A stretch of 64,000 bases of DNA from Berghia stephanieae (GCA_034508935.3 CM067443.1:124269257-124333256), one strand, 5' to 3'; positions 33,691 through 45,120 are shown, numbered from the stretch's first letter. Translations and numbers: made by a program. The notes: generated by a model not told the origin, from the letters alone.

Positions 33691-33694
33691 TTTC

Positions 33695-33935
33695 ACTCTC
33701 CTTACTGACCATTTTCCGGATATTCCCCAAAACTTCATTATCACACAACATAATTTAGTATTGAAAAACTCTAACTCAAAGGGAATAAGAACACGCTATC
33801 TATTTTGTTGAGTTTTTATAACTATAACAACAATATTCTTCAAATTTTGTGATGTACAAAAGAACTCTGAAAAAGAGAAATGTTGGTTGTATCGTAACGA
33901 ATGTGACGATTTTCCTATAGTTGGTAAGGAGAGGG
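33695..33935. mobile_element. MITE-5, piggyBac-like ends
   Basis: Matches 35297-35545: TCTCCTTACTGACCATTTTC at the left, GTTGTATCGTAACGAATGTG and TATAGTTGGTAAGGAGAGGG at the right, followed by TTAA (33936-33939). The left TTAA is lost. Confidence 0.75.
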
Positions 33936-34019
33936 TTAAGAAAGTCATCTCGGGTCGTTGACATAAGATGCTGGCTATCCAATTCACTGTAAACTTCACT
34001 CAAAATATCATCAAGCGTT

Positions 34020-34240
34020 TGTTGACATTAGGAATTTAAATCTCTTAAGAATTTTTAGCCAATCAACTGCCGTACGCTGGGAAAACTCGTATTCAAACAT
34101 GTGGCCAGGAAACTCGTCCTTCAAAATTAACGATTGATTTAAATGACCCTCATCTTGGCGAAATCTCTCAAACCTGAGACTTCGCCTAATTTTAAAAAAC
34201 TGGCTCTTACAATAGAGGACAGTTAACTGGTTAAATATCA
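34020..34240. mobile_element. MITE-2
   Basis: CAACTGCCGTACGCTGGG, ATGTGGCCAGGAAACTCG, AAATGACCCTCATCTTGG; the right arm is largely missing but the end GAGGACAGTTAACTGGTTAA remains. Confidence 0.83.
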
Positions 34241-34431
34241 TAGACGAGACTCGTGGAATGTATATTGATGTGGTGTACTGGTTATATAGTTGATCATCTC
34301 AATTGAAAACAATGCAACGCCTTCCCCCATTCTTCAAGCTCGAAAAACAAACAAACATAGCATAAAGAATAATCCCGAAATAATCCCGAAAAAACCCAAA
34401 CATATGATAATCAGAACCACAACAACAATAT

Positions 34432-34464
<33 letters not shown>

Positions 34465-35290
34465 AATAACTAATCCTTGGTGTAACTTAATCGATATTTT
34501 TTTCCGGGTACAGCGCATCTAGACCAGAGGGGTCAAGCAAGAACATCCTGAAATCTAGAATTACAAATCTACAAGTCTAAGTAAAGATCAAAACGCAAAG
34601 TAAACAATAATTTTCCAATTGAAAACAAATAAATTAAGTTGTTTGTGATTTACAAATTGTATCCTTTTCCTTCCTTCTATTTTGTTGCCACTTCTGGGGT
34701 TGTTTTTGCTGATGTTGCACCTCTGTGACCTTTTGACTTAAGTACGAAGATTCAATAAGTCTCTTGGCAGCGCGCGCTTGGCAATGAATTACTCTTTCAA
34801 GGCTGCTCAAAAAGTGCTTAAAAGCCAAAAGCAGAACTTTCAAAATCCCAAATGAAGAACACGAAACAAAACTAATCAAGAACAACCGTTCCGATACAGA
34901 GACGATTTCCTATTGTGTCGTTCCCGTAACTTCATCAGGGAATTCGAGTCCCCAGGGCATCTAAGAAAGGGAAGTAATCACTGCCAACCTAATGACGTAA
35001 TCGGTTTGCCCGCCTGTCACAAGCGCTATCCAGTGGTGACGAATTCATTACTTCTTTAATGGATTAAAAACACACAATCAGCAACAACTGACGAAACGAA
35101 GTGGATATTTTCCCTTATCTGGTTTGACTAGAGGCAAACTATTTCCTCCCTCCCCTCTCCCCTTTCAATTTTTTTTGGTGTGTGTATAATCGCCATTTTA
35201 AAAATAAAACTCTAATAGTGTTTTTAAAAAATGCAGAAATACCATGGAAATGAAACATCGATGAAGTGATCCTGACATGTATACATAAAT
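34241..35290. other. Unassigned stretch
   Basis: A short (CAA)n block at 34420-34465. The 83-codon minus frame at 34634-34885 has a hydrophobic start and a basic, Q-rich end but no recognisable domain. Nothing else seen. Confidence 0.35.
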
Positions 35291-35296
35291 GTTTAA

Positions 35297-35545
35297 CCCT
35301 CTCCTTACCAGCCTTTTTCAGGATTTTCCCCAAATCTTCACACCCAACTAACACAAAAATAGATTTGTTATCACTCAAACACATTAGCAGAAAGATTTTG
35401 CGATATAATATTTAGCAAAACATGCTCTATAACATACTGTTCATTTTCTTAAATTGTATGACATAAAAAGAGAAATTTGAATCAGAAAAATGTTAGTTGT
35501 ATCGTAACAAATGTGACGATTTTCCTATAGTTGGCAAGGAGAGGG
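35297..35545. mobile_element. MITE-5, piggyBac-like ends with TTAA on both sides
   Basis: TTAA at 35293-35296 and 35546-35549. Inverted ends CCCTCTCCTTACCAGCC and CCCTCTCCTTGCCAAC. piggyBac-type elements insert at TTAA and usually begin CCC. 249 bases, no coding capacity. Confidence 0.82.
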
Positions 35546-35785
35546 TTAAGTACGACAGGCATGCTATTAATTATGCGTTACCTGACCGTCTCTATCGCAG
35601 ACCTCTTACAATACCTTGACTTTGTTCCAAATGGAGGCGCTGTTCCAATTCGGCCATCAGGACCTAATAATATATATTCACACTCCGAATAAATGAAGTT
35701 TATTAAGTGTACTATTTAACATTTAAACCAAACAGCGTTACATAGGTGTGATTTTTGTCCTGATCTGAATATTTCCTCCAGGTTA

Positions 35786-36268
35786 ATCCGTTAACTACCG
35801 AACTCTGGAAAGACCCGTATTTAAATAAAAAAATAAAATAATTTTTAAAAAATCCCTTTATTCATCCCACAGGGGAAATTTGTCTCTAGGGTCTATTCCA
35901 AGGGAAGACTGGAATAACACAGGCGTCAGCCGAAGTGCAGCGCCGCGAATTGAGCTAGGGCGAGGTGACTTGCTCAAGGCCACAAAGCCCAGCGGCGAGT
36001 GATCGAACTCGGTACCTTTCCGGTATGAAGCAATTACCATTCCGCTGAACCACGCTGAGGCCCTTTTAAGAATTTGGGCAGAAAACTCGTCCTTCAAATA
36101 TCGATTAATTCAAATGAACCCCATCCTACCGAAAACTCTCAAATCTGGGACCCCTTGCTGTCTAGATGAGTGTCATTTAAATCGTCCTTTAAATTTGAAG
36201 GACGCTTTTTTCTGGCCAAATTTTAAATACGTGTTTCTCCAAAGTACGGCAAAGTTAACTGATTAACG
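35786..36268. mobile_element. MITE-2 interrupted by SINE-3
   Basis: CCGAACTCTGGAAAGACCCG then, after the SINE, GGGCAGAAAACTCGTCC, AAATATCGATTAATTC, and the opposite arm ending AGTACGGCAAAGTTAACTG. Confidence 0.85.
35845..36066 (-). mobile_element. SINE-3, full length
   Basis: TTTATTCATCCCACAGGGG (3' end), GGTCTATTCCAAGGGAAGAC, GCGAGGTGACTTGCTCAAGG, GAACTCGGTACCTTTCC and TGAACCACGCTGAGGCC (head). Confidence 0.9.
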
Positions 36269-36565
36269 ATGCCAAAGCGTATCCGAATGCTTAAAAAAAG
36301 TCTACCTGCATGCACGCCAAATGGAACCAAAGTTCTATTCCGTACAAATCGACTGTTTTGTACTGTCTTGTACCAGGAGCCTTATAATGATTATATCCGC
36401 ATGGCAATATTTATACCTAAGATGAGGTGGGAAAATGCGACCCATCCTCTCAAACTGTTAGGATGTCTGGATGATGATTCAAGAGCTGCAAATCGAATTC
36501 ATGGTAAAAATAGGAGACTTTATTTTGAGGTAGCGAATGTTCTTTCTTAAAGTGATAGAAAATAA
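36269..36565 (+). other. 93-codon open frame over an unnamed repeat
   Basis: The frame at 36269-36550 ends YFEVANVLS. Its 3' half (36431-36505) is similar to 45-118, so it is at least partly repetitive and I do not call it a gene. Confidence 0.35.
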
Positions 36566-36577
36566 ATTCCGCATTTC

Positions 36578-36882
36578 TGTGCGGCTATAATGTTGTCTAG
36601 TGGTATGACACTCGCCTTCGGATCGGAATGTATAGGGTTCGAGTCCCTTTCTGAACGGAGCATAGTTAAGTCCTTGGAAAAGGCTCTTTACTCACATTTT
36701 CTCACCTACTCAGGTTAATCGCCGTTACCAGCGTTTTTCCTAGCCGAATAAAATGTATTATCGTCTCACAGACATCATGTCTCGTCCTATATGTTAAATG
36801 TTGCTATTGGCTAGGGAGCCCATGCAAAGCGCCTTGGGCACGTTTAGTGGATAATGCTCTTTATAAATGTTCAAGTTTATGT
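36578..36882 (+). mobile_element. SINE-1
   Basis: GTGCGGCTATAATGTTGTC head, GGGTTCGAGTCCC, body, tail GCAAAGCGCCTTGGGCACG and CTCTTTATAAATG. Confidence 0.9.
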
Positions 36883-37206
36883 TGAGCTGGCGGTCTATTA
36901 CACCACACGAGCTGGGGTCTTTTACACCACACGACCTGGGGGTCTTCGACATCATACGAGCCAGGGGCCATCGACACCATACGAGCTGGTGGTCTTTTAC
37001 ACCATATGAGAAGGGAGCCTTCGACACCATACCAGCTGAGGGCCTTCGATACCACACGAACTGGGGGTCTTAGACACCATACGAGCTGGTGGCCTTCAAC
37101 ACCACACGAGCTGGCGGTCTTTTACACCACACGAGCTGGCGGTCTTCGACACCATACGAGCTGGGGTCTTCGACACCGTACGAGCTGGGGGCCATCGACA
37201 CCACAC
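36883..37206. repeat. 25-base minisatellite, about 13 units
   Basis: Unit of the type ACACCATACGAGCTGG-GGTCTTCG, with variants. It begins within a few bases of the SINE-1 tail. Overlapping frames on both strands follow from a unit length not divisible by three. Confidence 0.95.
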
Positions 37207-37960
37207 TAAAGTAAACAAGTGGTAAGAAGAAAAGTGATCGTTGTCAGCGGCAAATTGATCCGAGTTGACACTCAAAGTAAAATAGAAGGGAATGGGAACA
37301 GAAAACTCCTCGGGGTAACCACTAGCGATTATTCGATTTTTACTCTGACCATTTTCTTGGAAATTTGATTATAGCCGCCTTGTCTTTCAGTAATTTATCA
37401 TCGTTGCTCCACTTCTCCGTTCCCTCCATTTCATTCGTTCATTTATTCATTAACCATAGGCCTAATTCGTTTGGTTACTAATGGATGGTCACAATGCAAA
37501 GAATGCTCAAAGAATAGTTTTCTAATCGTAAAGATAGATGAACTACGATAGGTCTAGAAACAATATTTATTAGCACTTAGGCAGAATAACACTTAAGATA
37601 AAACACAAACCTTTTTACAGGGAATAAAATATTTGAATGTTTTGAAATAGGAAGGATTGTGAAAGATAGGTTTTGACATGCCCACACTTGTCAAAAATGC
37701 CATTAAGATTGACAGTTTTCGTTGGTAAATATTTCGCACGACCAAAGGTAGGTGCTTTCCCAAATGAACAATATTTTACAATTTTTAGAAAGTCCCTTTC
37801 TTTTTGAAATAAAAAGAAACTGTTAGAAAGTACGAAAAGAGACATAGATATTATTTACCAAATTAACAGTGTTTTCTAAAATAAAAGGCACATTTCTAAT
37901 TTACCAAAAAAAAAAAAAAAAAATAAAATAAATAAATAAATAAAATAGAACTAAACAGTG
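37207..37960. other. Unassigned stretch
   Basis: Poly-A with AAAT repeats at 37905-37945. Frame 37615-37845 on the minus strand has no motif. Confidence 0.35.
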
Positions 37961-37965
37961 TGGTG

Positions 37966-38133
37966 CGACGTGCACTCATTTGCAGGTCTGTTAACCCAAT
38001 TCCTTATGGGCTCTTTGTTGTAATGAAAATCTAAAAAAGTGACGCAAAATATTGTCAATTACAACAATGTTAAACTAGGCCCATAGGTGGGTTCGGATGT
38101 CAGACCTGCATATACAATATGTACACGTCGATT
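37966..38133. mobile_element. MITE-3, best copy
   Basis: Left GCGACGTGCACTCATTTGC-AGGTCTG, right CAGACCTGC ... GTACACGTCGAT. The core GGGCTCTTTGTTGTAATG and GACGCAAAATATTGTC match the other copies. Confidence 0.88.
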
Positions 38134-38602
38134 AGGTGCTTAACACAATGACAGAACATCGTTGATAGAGTTTTGACATTATTATCATCGTCACCAAAGA
38201 AACCAAACAATAAATGAGATGTAAAGATGTCAGGTCAAAGCCTCCAAGTCCCGTCCAGGTTTAGATTAACTAACTCAACCCTAACCCTCCTTCCGCACTA
38301 GGACAAAACTGTCCCGGGACAAATTTGTCCTGTCCCAATGGAGAAAACTTCTATTCAAAAGGGGTTCCGCACTAGGACAGGACTGTCCCAGGACACACCT
38401 GCGCGAATGCATTATTTTTTATTTTTTTACAAGACTCAAAAGTTTTTTTGTAGGCAATTGCAACTCTAATAATTCACATTTTATGAATCAACATAAGATA
38501 CGACATGACGACAATGATTTTTTACACTGTACAATGGGATTTGTTTACATAAGATTTATATAATCATGAAATATTCTTATAGCAAAAGTAATATTATTGC
38601 TA

Positions 38603-38643
38603 CTGCTACTACTACCACTACCAATACCACGACTACGACTACG

Positions 38644-38720
<77 letters not shown>

Positions 38721-38748
38721 CACTACCACTACCACTACCACGACTACG

Positions 38749-38822
<74 letters not shown>

Positions 38823-38844
38823 CACTACCACTACCACTACCACG

Positions 38845-38882
<38 letters not shown>

Positions 38883-38919
38883 AACTACTACTACTACCAC
38901 TACCACTACCACTACCACG

Positions 38920-38965
<46 letters not shown>
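38603..38965. repeat. (CTA)n array with CCA and CGA blocks
   Basis: About 120 triplets, alternating CTA stretches with ACCACT and ACGACT blocks in a higher-order pattern of about 100 bases. Frames up to 169 codons are repeat translations. Confidence 0.96.
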
Positions 38966-39237
38966 GTAATGGATAAAATAGAGGTTGCATATTTCTGTGC
39001 TTTACCACGTGGAAAAAAAAGACAAATTGAAAGAGAAAACAATATTGGGTGCATCCTTTAATGACCCAAAGATTGCTCAAGGGTCAATTCCGTAGACTCT
39101 ATGGTGATCTCCGATCTTATCTTAAAATGACTTTCTTGGAATCACCTCATTTTACCCAGGTGCAAATGAGTACCAGTTCGCTGATGAAAGTAATCTTTGA
39201 CGGACTAGCATCATTCAAGAGGATAATAGAAAGTCAG

Positions 39238-39400
39238 CATGCTTCGTACCCGAAAGGCATCAGTTGAGTAAGTCACCTCGCCTAGCTCAATTTGCAGCGC
39301 TGCACTGCGGCTGACGCCCGGGTTATTCTAGTCTTACCTTGGAATAGACCCTCGAGAAAAATTTCCCCTATGGGATGAAAAAATGAATTTTATTATTTTA
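39238..39400 (+). mobile_element. SINE-3, 5' truncated
   Basis: CTTCGTACCCGAAAGG, AAGTCACCTCGCC, GCTGCACTGCGGCTGACGCC, GGAATAGACCCTCGAG, CCCCTATGGGATG. Confidence 0.88.
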
Positions 39401-39465
39401 AATTTTAAACTGTTATCTGTCTGCTCAACGCCACAGAAACATGGATAAGTTCCGGATTTATAAGC

Positions 39466-39760
39466 TTAGGAGGCAAGATGGCCTATGGTTAGCGCGTTGT
39501 ACTCTGGACTCAGAGGTTCTGTGTTCGATTCCGACCGAAGCCAACTTGTACTTTCTAGAGCAAGAAAATTTACTCCAATCACTCACTCCATTCAGGTGTA
39601 AAAGGGTACCTGTCAAGCTGGGATAGTAATCTGCGATAGACTACAGACTAGCGTCCCGTTCAAAGGTTTTCAAACAAATACGTTAATTGTCCGCTTCACG
39701 CTATTGAAACCGGAATAACTCCTGCACCATTGGCTACAAGGCTCTAAAGGACTTAATTTG
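39466..39760 (+). mobile_element. tRNA-headed SINE with SINE-2 3' end
   Basis: Head GATGGCCTATGGTTAGCGCG with B box GTGTTCGATTCC, a middle ATTCAGGTGTAAAAGGGTACC like SINE-1, and an end CCGCTTCACGCTATTGAAACC like SINE-2. It may be a separate chimeric family. Confidence 0.65.
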
Positions 39761-40059
39761 TTTTACAATGAGTCCAAGTGGCTCAGAAGGACTAACTTAT
39801 AAATATTTTCATTGAGAATTCCCGAAATAAATAAAGATAAAGATAATTGATCCCACAAGTTACCGAATAGATGTGCGACCGGTTTTAGACACGTTACTGC
39901 TGTGTCACAAAGTGTGACACTTCTTAAATTATATTTATAAACATACGTTTTTAAATTGCCGAAAATATTTATGTTGCTATGCCTTCTTTACGTGGTTTCA
40001 TCACATAGAATTATTTTTTGAATTGTTCTTGCTTTTTTATATTCAGAATTGAAATAAAT

Positions 40060-40175
40060 AAATAAATTAAAACTGTGAAATTGAATGTAAGCTTCAGTTT
40101 AATATACGAAAACAGATAAAATGGACGTTTCGGGTTTCCCCTTCATCAACAACACATGATGAATTAAAAACTACA
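40060..40175. repeat. Unnamed dispersed repeat
   Basis: TGAAATTGAATGTAAGC, TATACGAAAACAGATAAAA and GGACGTTTCGGGTTTCCCC also occur at 45043-45115, so both are copies of one repeat. Confidence 0.7.
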
Positions 40176-40494
40176 GACGAATGAGATAATGTGATAGTGG
40201 CGTTGTTAAGATGCATAAACAAAAACATTGATGGGCAGGAAATTGTATGCTACTTTGTGAGGAAGCGCGAATTAAAACAGAGCAATAGAAATTTATAAAA
40301 GGTGCGTACTTAATTATGTCAAAAGAGGGGAGGCGGGGAGGAACTGTGTAATGCAGTATAGAAAGTGAACCAAAATAAAGTGTGGACTATTGTTGGAAAA
40401 TAAATACAATGGAATTGGAAATAAATACAAAATATAAGGGATGTAGGTATTAATATATTAGTGGCATTAGCCACAGCAGAAGCAACAATAGAAA

Positions 40495-40566
<72 letters not shown>

Positions 40567-40567
40567 C

Positions 40568-40629
<62 letters not shown>

Positions 40630-40632
40630 GAG

Positions 40633-40692
<60 letters not shown>

Positions 40693-40693
40693 G
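40495..40693. repeat. (TAG)n array, about 65 units
   Basis: Nearly pure TAG with single CAG and GGA interruptions. Long Val or Leu frames are repeat translations. Confidence 0.97.
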
Positions 40694-40999
40694 GAATCAG
40701 AAAATAAAGACAGGCATTTCAATTTTGACACGGCGCCGCCAAGTCTGGGACTTTTTTGTCCTAGTGCGGAAGTCTGCTATATTTTTCTACTATCACAAAC
40801 GATATGAACACGGGACTGGGACAGTCCTGTCCCGTTGATTTTGTAGCATTTCACAACGGCTTGGGACACAACGGGACTGTTTTGTCCCGTCCCAATAGGT
40901 GCGGAAGATCTCTCTAAATTCTATATGTTACAGATTTGGGACAGGACTGTCCCGGGACAGTCCTGTCCTAGTGCGGAAGAGGGTTAACACCGACTATAT

Positions 41000-41325
41000 C
41001 CGTAGTTTACCCGGGTTACTTTTACCCCATGCCTATTTATTCCATTTTTCTGAGACAATTTATAGACGTAGTATCAAAGATAATGTTCTTGATTTATACA
41101 TGTTAATGATAGTTGAATAAAACTATCTATGTACATGCTCATTTTTAATACATTTTTTTTCTAATTTTGAAAAGTAGCAAAATTCTCTGGAATTGAGTGA
41201 GTTAACTCACTCGTCGTTTTGTCATCATGACCTCATGTGAGTCTGACGTTATTACAGAAATGAAATGCGCCAGGCACAGGATTAAGATGTATAAATAAAT
41301 AGAGAAAATTGATTAGGATAATGCA
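41000..41325. other. Unassigned stretch
   Basis: No gene or repeat seen. Confidence 0.35.
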
Positions 41326-41326
41326 C

Positions 41327-41388
<62 letters not shown>

Positions 41389-41413
41389 CAATAATGATAA
41401 TAATAATAATAAT

Positions 41414-41493
<80 letters not shown>

Positions 41494-41494
41494 T
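41327..41494. repeat. (AAT)n array
   Basis: About 55 triplets with GAT, GAC and an ATA shift inside. Confidence 0.96.
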
Positions 41495-41870
41495 TGGCCG
41501 GTAAAAAATTGAGAGACAAATATGATTCCGAAAATGAAATTGACAGTTTCATCTCTAAGAAAATATCTACCTATGAGAAAGGATCGTGCTTATGTTATGG
41601 TTGAAATTTGAAACTTGATGCAGGCTGCTACAAGAACTTGACATTCTGCTGATGCCAGCTACGATCGACCATAGTTGCCAAATTCGTATACGTATCTGTA
41701 TGAACCACCAAAGAAAATCTGGAATTTCCGATATGGATGTTTTGCTTTGTGAAATCCTTTGGAATGTTGGCAGTTTTGCCATTTGTGACACACCGCTTCG
41801 ATTTGGTATTATGTCAGTGTGAACCAGCACCCGAAAATTGATTTTAAGTTAAAATTATCAATGGGTGGGG
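41495..41870. other. Unassigned stretch with 87-codon minus frame
   Basis: The frame at 41567-41830 has mixed composition but no domain I recognise. Confidence 0.3.
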
Positions 41871-41879
41871 TTAGGGGGG

Positions 41880-42145
41880 GGGGGATAGCTCAGTTGGTAG
41901 AACACTCGCTTCACATGCAAATGGATTGAGATCTATCCCGGGTGCAGTCGGGATTTTTTCTGATCCTCCTGTCCATTAATCACTCATTGGGTAGCAGGGT
42001 CTGTTATTTATGTCGGAAAGTACCCTGCAAATTATATAGATTAGCGTTCTAATCCAGAGGGTAACAAGCAATTGATATTGTCCGTTTCACGCTTTATAGA
42101 AAGCGGGATAAACTCCAGCTCTATAGGCCTAAAATCTCCGAAGGA
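41880..42145 (+). mobile_element. SINE-2
   Basis: Head GATAGCTCAGTTGGTAGAAC, B-box region GATCTATCCCGGGTGC, TGTCGGAAAGTACCC, GTCCGTTTCACGC and GCGGGATAAACTCC. A run of G precedes the head. Confidence 0.93.
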
Positions 42146-42307
42146 GAGAAAATATCAGATTTATTATATTTGACATTTTCTGCAAGTTAAGAGATTAAAG
42201 TCATTCTCGGTAGTACTTGACTACATTCAAATAAAAAACAAACAAACTATAAATTCGAATTTCAATGCATCAACCAATCCGACATAATACTGCTTAAGAC
42301 AATAAGT

Positions 42308-42330
42308 CACACACATACACACACACACTA

Positions 42331-42392
<62 letters not shown>
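42308..42392. repeat. (CA)n-(TA)n array
   Basis: CA-rich at 42308-42348, (TA)n to 42392. Confidence 0.95.
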
Positions 42393-42397
<5 letters not shown>

Positions 42398-42738
42398 GCA
42401 ATACTTGTAAAATGGACATACAATTATTAATCAATAATATAAGTTGACAAAGCAAAGACATCGATAATTTTCACGGGACATTTATGATTAATTTATTTAT
42501 GAAGTAGTAAGTGGAGTATTAAATCACAGAATTATTATCTATAGACGTCTGATGTAAATTTTTGAAAATGGTGGTTCTTACTGATATTTGCATTTTTTTC
42601 GTGCAAATTAAAAGTCTATTAATGTGCATATTATTTGTGTATTTAACTATTCGTCGGTTTGATAAATCTAGTCACAATATGACTTTATCAAAGTTAGATT
42701 ACCAATTCATTTACTTAGTCGTCATCGTCGTCATCATC
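42393..42738. other. Unassigned stretch
   Basis: The start of a 99-codon frame (42562-42861) lies here, but most of that frame is the following ATC array. Confidence 0.35.
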
Positions 42739-42749
42739 TTCATTATCAT

Positions 42750-42828
<79 letters not shown>
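42739..42828. repeat. (ATC)n array
   Basis: About 27 ATC units, nearly uninterrupted. Confidence 0.96.
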
Positions 42829-43495
42829 TTAATTATCGTCATCAAACTATATGATAATTAGACTCTCCATTTTACCATAACTATGTAAGGTTTCAAATTT
42901 TACTATTGAAAAAATCAGCCCGTCACTAACATTACTACAAGATGGCCAGATTTCCTCGCGAGGCAATTTCAACTTCAAAACTGGCCAAATACAGTCTAAC
43001 CTGGCTAAACAATGCTAAAATATTCTGACTCTCTTGGAAAACTTATCGGGTTTGATAAACAAAAAAATCGACAAGACGAGAAAACATGTTTTTAAATTAA
43101 ATATAATTGATCATTGAAACACGATTCAGTGTACAGCCAAGTTTAGCCATAATGTTAGCCATAATTGGCCACGCACTCGGCCATCTGGAAGTCATGCTCC
43201 CATCCTTTTGCTGAAGAGTTTGTCAAGACGTGAATGTGTATGACACTCATCTCTAAACTATTTGATTCCAACACCGAGCCGTCCATTTCCGTTATGCAAA
43301 TCTTGTTCTACGTACGTAGGTTATTTGATTCCTATCTATTCGGTCGATGTGAAACAAGGCTGGGCCAACGGAAATAACCAAAATAGTAGATAGACCACAA
43401 CCTTTCCCTCTTAACATCTGTTCTTACTTTTAAACTATGAAATGATGCATTTCGCACGCAGCCACGCACCCAACGAAGAAAAATATTTCGAAGAC
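42829..43495. other. Unassigned stretch
   Basis: No gene or repeat recognised; AATGTTAGCCATAAT-type words are doubled at 43147-43172. Confidence 0.35.
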
Positions 43496-43499
43496 AACT

Positions 43500-43804
43500 C
43501 CCCCCCCCCCCCCCCGCCCCCCCACTAATTATCAAATGGGAATTTGTTTTCTTGTATTTTTCATTTTTTCTTATTTGTCCCGCACTTTATCATAGTACCT
43601 TTCCAGTTTATTTATCTTCCGTTAGTGATGCTCCGCCTTCAATTTTTCCTTGTCATGTTTTTACTTCAGTAAGATAAGTAGAATAAATAACGCATTATTA
43701 GCTATGGATGAACAGGGATGGTGCTTGGGTGTTTGTCCGTAATGGTGATGTTAACAGTACAGCCGTACTCTGAGTACACCCCTCCCCCCCCCCCCCCCCC
43801 CCCA
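43500..43804. repeat. Two poly-C runs
   Basis: C runs at 43500-43521 and 43782-43803 with about 260 bases of unassigned sequence between. Confidence 0.93.
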
Positions 43805-43964
43805 CAAATAATTAAAAAATAACGACATTATAAGATACCGTCGCCTAGGCATTCCACGAAGGAAAATAGATAATACATCAAACAAGATGTCTGATGTTAT
43901 CAGGAATCACCCATGTTGTCCAAGTGAGCAAATTGGGGGTTAATAAAAAAACAAACGAAAGTGC

Positions 43965-44040
43965 CTAAAGCGGGACTCGAATCCGGGACCTTCCGGGTCA
44001 CAGTGCATTGCCTTAACCACTCGACCAATTCGGCCCCTTG
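43965..44040 (-). pseudogene. tRNA-like sequence, Ser/Leu type A box
   Basis: Read on the minus strand, GGTCGAGTGGTTAAGGC is a typical A-box and D-arm and GGATTCGAGTCCC a B box. The acceptor ends pair only partly and the anticodon arm does not fold well. It is more likely a tRNA pseudogene or SINE head than a working tRNA. Confidence 0.55.
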
Positions 44041-44205
44041 AGACTGGTAAATTTTGAAATACCGATAGTGGTCCTCCCAGGAAAGTAAAATGGAAAACAT
44101 TTTAAAACTTATCATGCGGCTTTTCAATAGGCTTCCTAAGTCGTGACGTAATCCTGCGCAGCAACGCATGGCAACAAACCGGCTGGCTCTAAACAGTCGA
44201 GAAAA

Positions 44206-44388
44206 ATGGCTGACACGAACTCTATTTCCATCACCGCCCTTATGAAATATTTCTCCAATGAGCATAAAAGTGTCTCGCGAGGTGAAAATCATCATCAGTC
44301 AGGTCCTGTTTTGACTTTCACTTACTCAGATGGCTTGATGTTCGGCAAAGTTCAAGCCAGCATGAAGAATAAAGAGTATTCTGTGAAG
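44206..44388 (+). CDS. First exon of a SWIM-type zinc-finger-like protein (transposon ORF2)
   Basis: 61 codons from ATG to a strong splice donor (AAG then GTAAGT at 44389). It starts MADTNSISITALMKYFSNEH, contains KSVSRGE and YSDGLMFGKVQASMKN and ends EYSVK, in phase 0. Invertebrate SWIM-domain proteins often begin with such a block (a short helical part, a KSV-RGE turn, then a beta-rich piece ending SMKN-Y-V), and some continue into a YqaJ nuclease domain. That identification is from memory of the family. The later exons with the zinc-binding cysteines are not found in the following 1.3 kb, where two SINEs lie, so the gene is a remnant. Copies of this exon persist in three MITEs. Confidence 0.6.
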
Positions 44389-44753
44389 GTAAGTCATTTC
44401 GTCTTCTCATTCTCACTCTCAAAATCTCACATCTCCGTAAAACTACTGTTGGACAATAATCAGTTTACTTTGAGTTTAGGCAGATTTAGTATATCCAATG
44501 GAAAGATTTAACTGTTTACGTTCGATTTTAGTTAGGGAGAGAGAGAGGGAGTCATTGAATTATTGTGTTTTTATCTTATGGACCACGGACTTTGAGTCTT
44601 TGAGGTCTTAGTCTTGCTTCGCTAATTTTCGTTGCTATTGACTATAGTCTACTACATACTCTTTAGTATCGTGTTGTAACCTTTATTATAATACTCATAT
44701 GAGCATCACAATCACCAATCACGCTAGACATTTTATCATACTTCATGTGGGGC
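44389..44753. other. Intron remnant of the SWIM-like gene
   Basis: Begins GTAAGTCATTTCG after the donor. No acceptor followed by a convincing exon is visible. Confidence 0.45.
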
Positions 44754-44955
44754 AGCGTGGATCAGCGGTACGGTTTTTGCTTCGTACCCGAAAGGTACCG
44801 AGTTCGTTCACCCGCCGCTGCGCTGTGTGGCCTTGAGCAAGTCACCTCGCCCTAGCTCAATTTGCGGCGCTGCACCGTGGTTATTCCAGTCTTCCCTGGG
44901 AATAGACCCTAGAGATAAATTTCCTCTATGGGATGAATAAAGGATTTATTTAGAC
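44754..44955 (+). mobile_element. SINE-3 inside the ISL2EU element
   Basis: GGGGCAGCGTGGATCAGCGG, GCTTCGTACCCGAAAGG, GCCTTGAGCAAGTCACC, GAATAGACCCTAGAGAT and CCTCTATGGGATGAATAAAG. Confidence 0.92.
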
Positions 44956-45034
44956 CAGTGTTAGTCACGGTAAACTAAACTTCCTATTGGGTTAAGGTGT
45001 AATGTAAATGTTGCTGCTTGAAACTCGAAGAAAT

Positions 45035-45120
45035 CAATAACATTGTGAAATTGAATGTGAACTTCAATTTAATATACGAAAACAGATAAAATGGACGTTT
45101 CGGGTTTCCCCCTTATCAAC
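45035..45120. repeat. Unnamed dispersed repeat, second copy
   Basis: Matches 40068-40150 (ATACGAAAACAGATAAAATG and ACGTTTCGGGTTTCCCC). Confidence 0.7.

Larger units (their letters stand above)
38285..40983. mobile_element. Large piggyBac-like non-autonomous element
   Basis: Left end CCCTCCTTCCGCACTAGGAC with CTAA outside; right end (reversed) CCCTCTTCCGCACTAGGAC with TTAA outside at 40984-40987. The match continues for about 36 bases. Palindromic GGGACAGTCCTGTCCC-type words and extra copies of CCGCACTAGGAC lie inside both ends (38366, 40765). No transposase is present; the interior holds SINE pieces and two long triplet arrays. Confidence 0.78.

Noticed and set aside
36867-37209. Repetitive protein gene encoded by the 25-base minisatellite
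   Set aside because: Frames are open on both strands because stops are absent from the unit; no start context, splice sites or neighbours support translation.
38545-39080. Open frames of 136-169 codons
   Set aside because: Translations of the CTA/CCA triplet array; present in four registers with homopolymer products.
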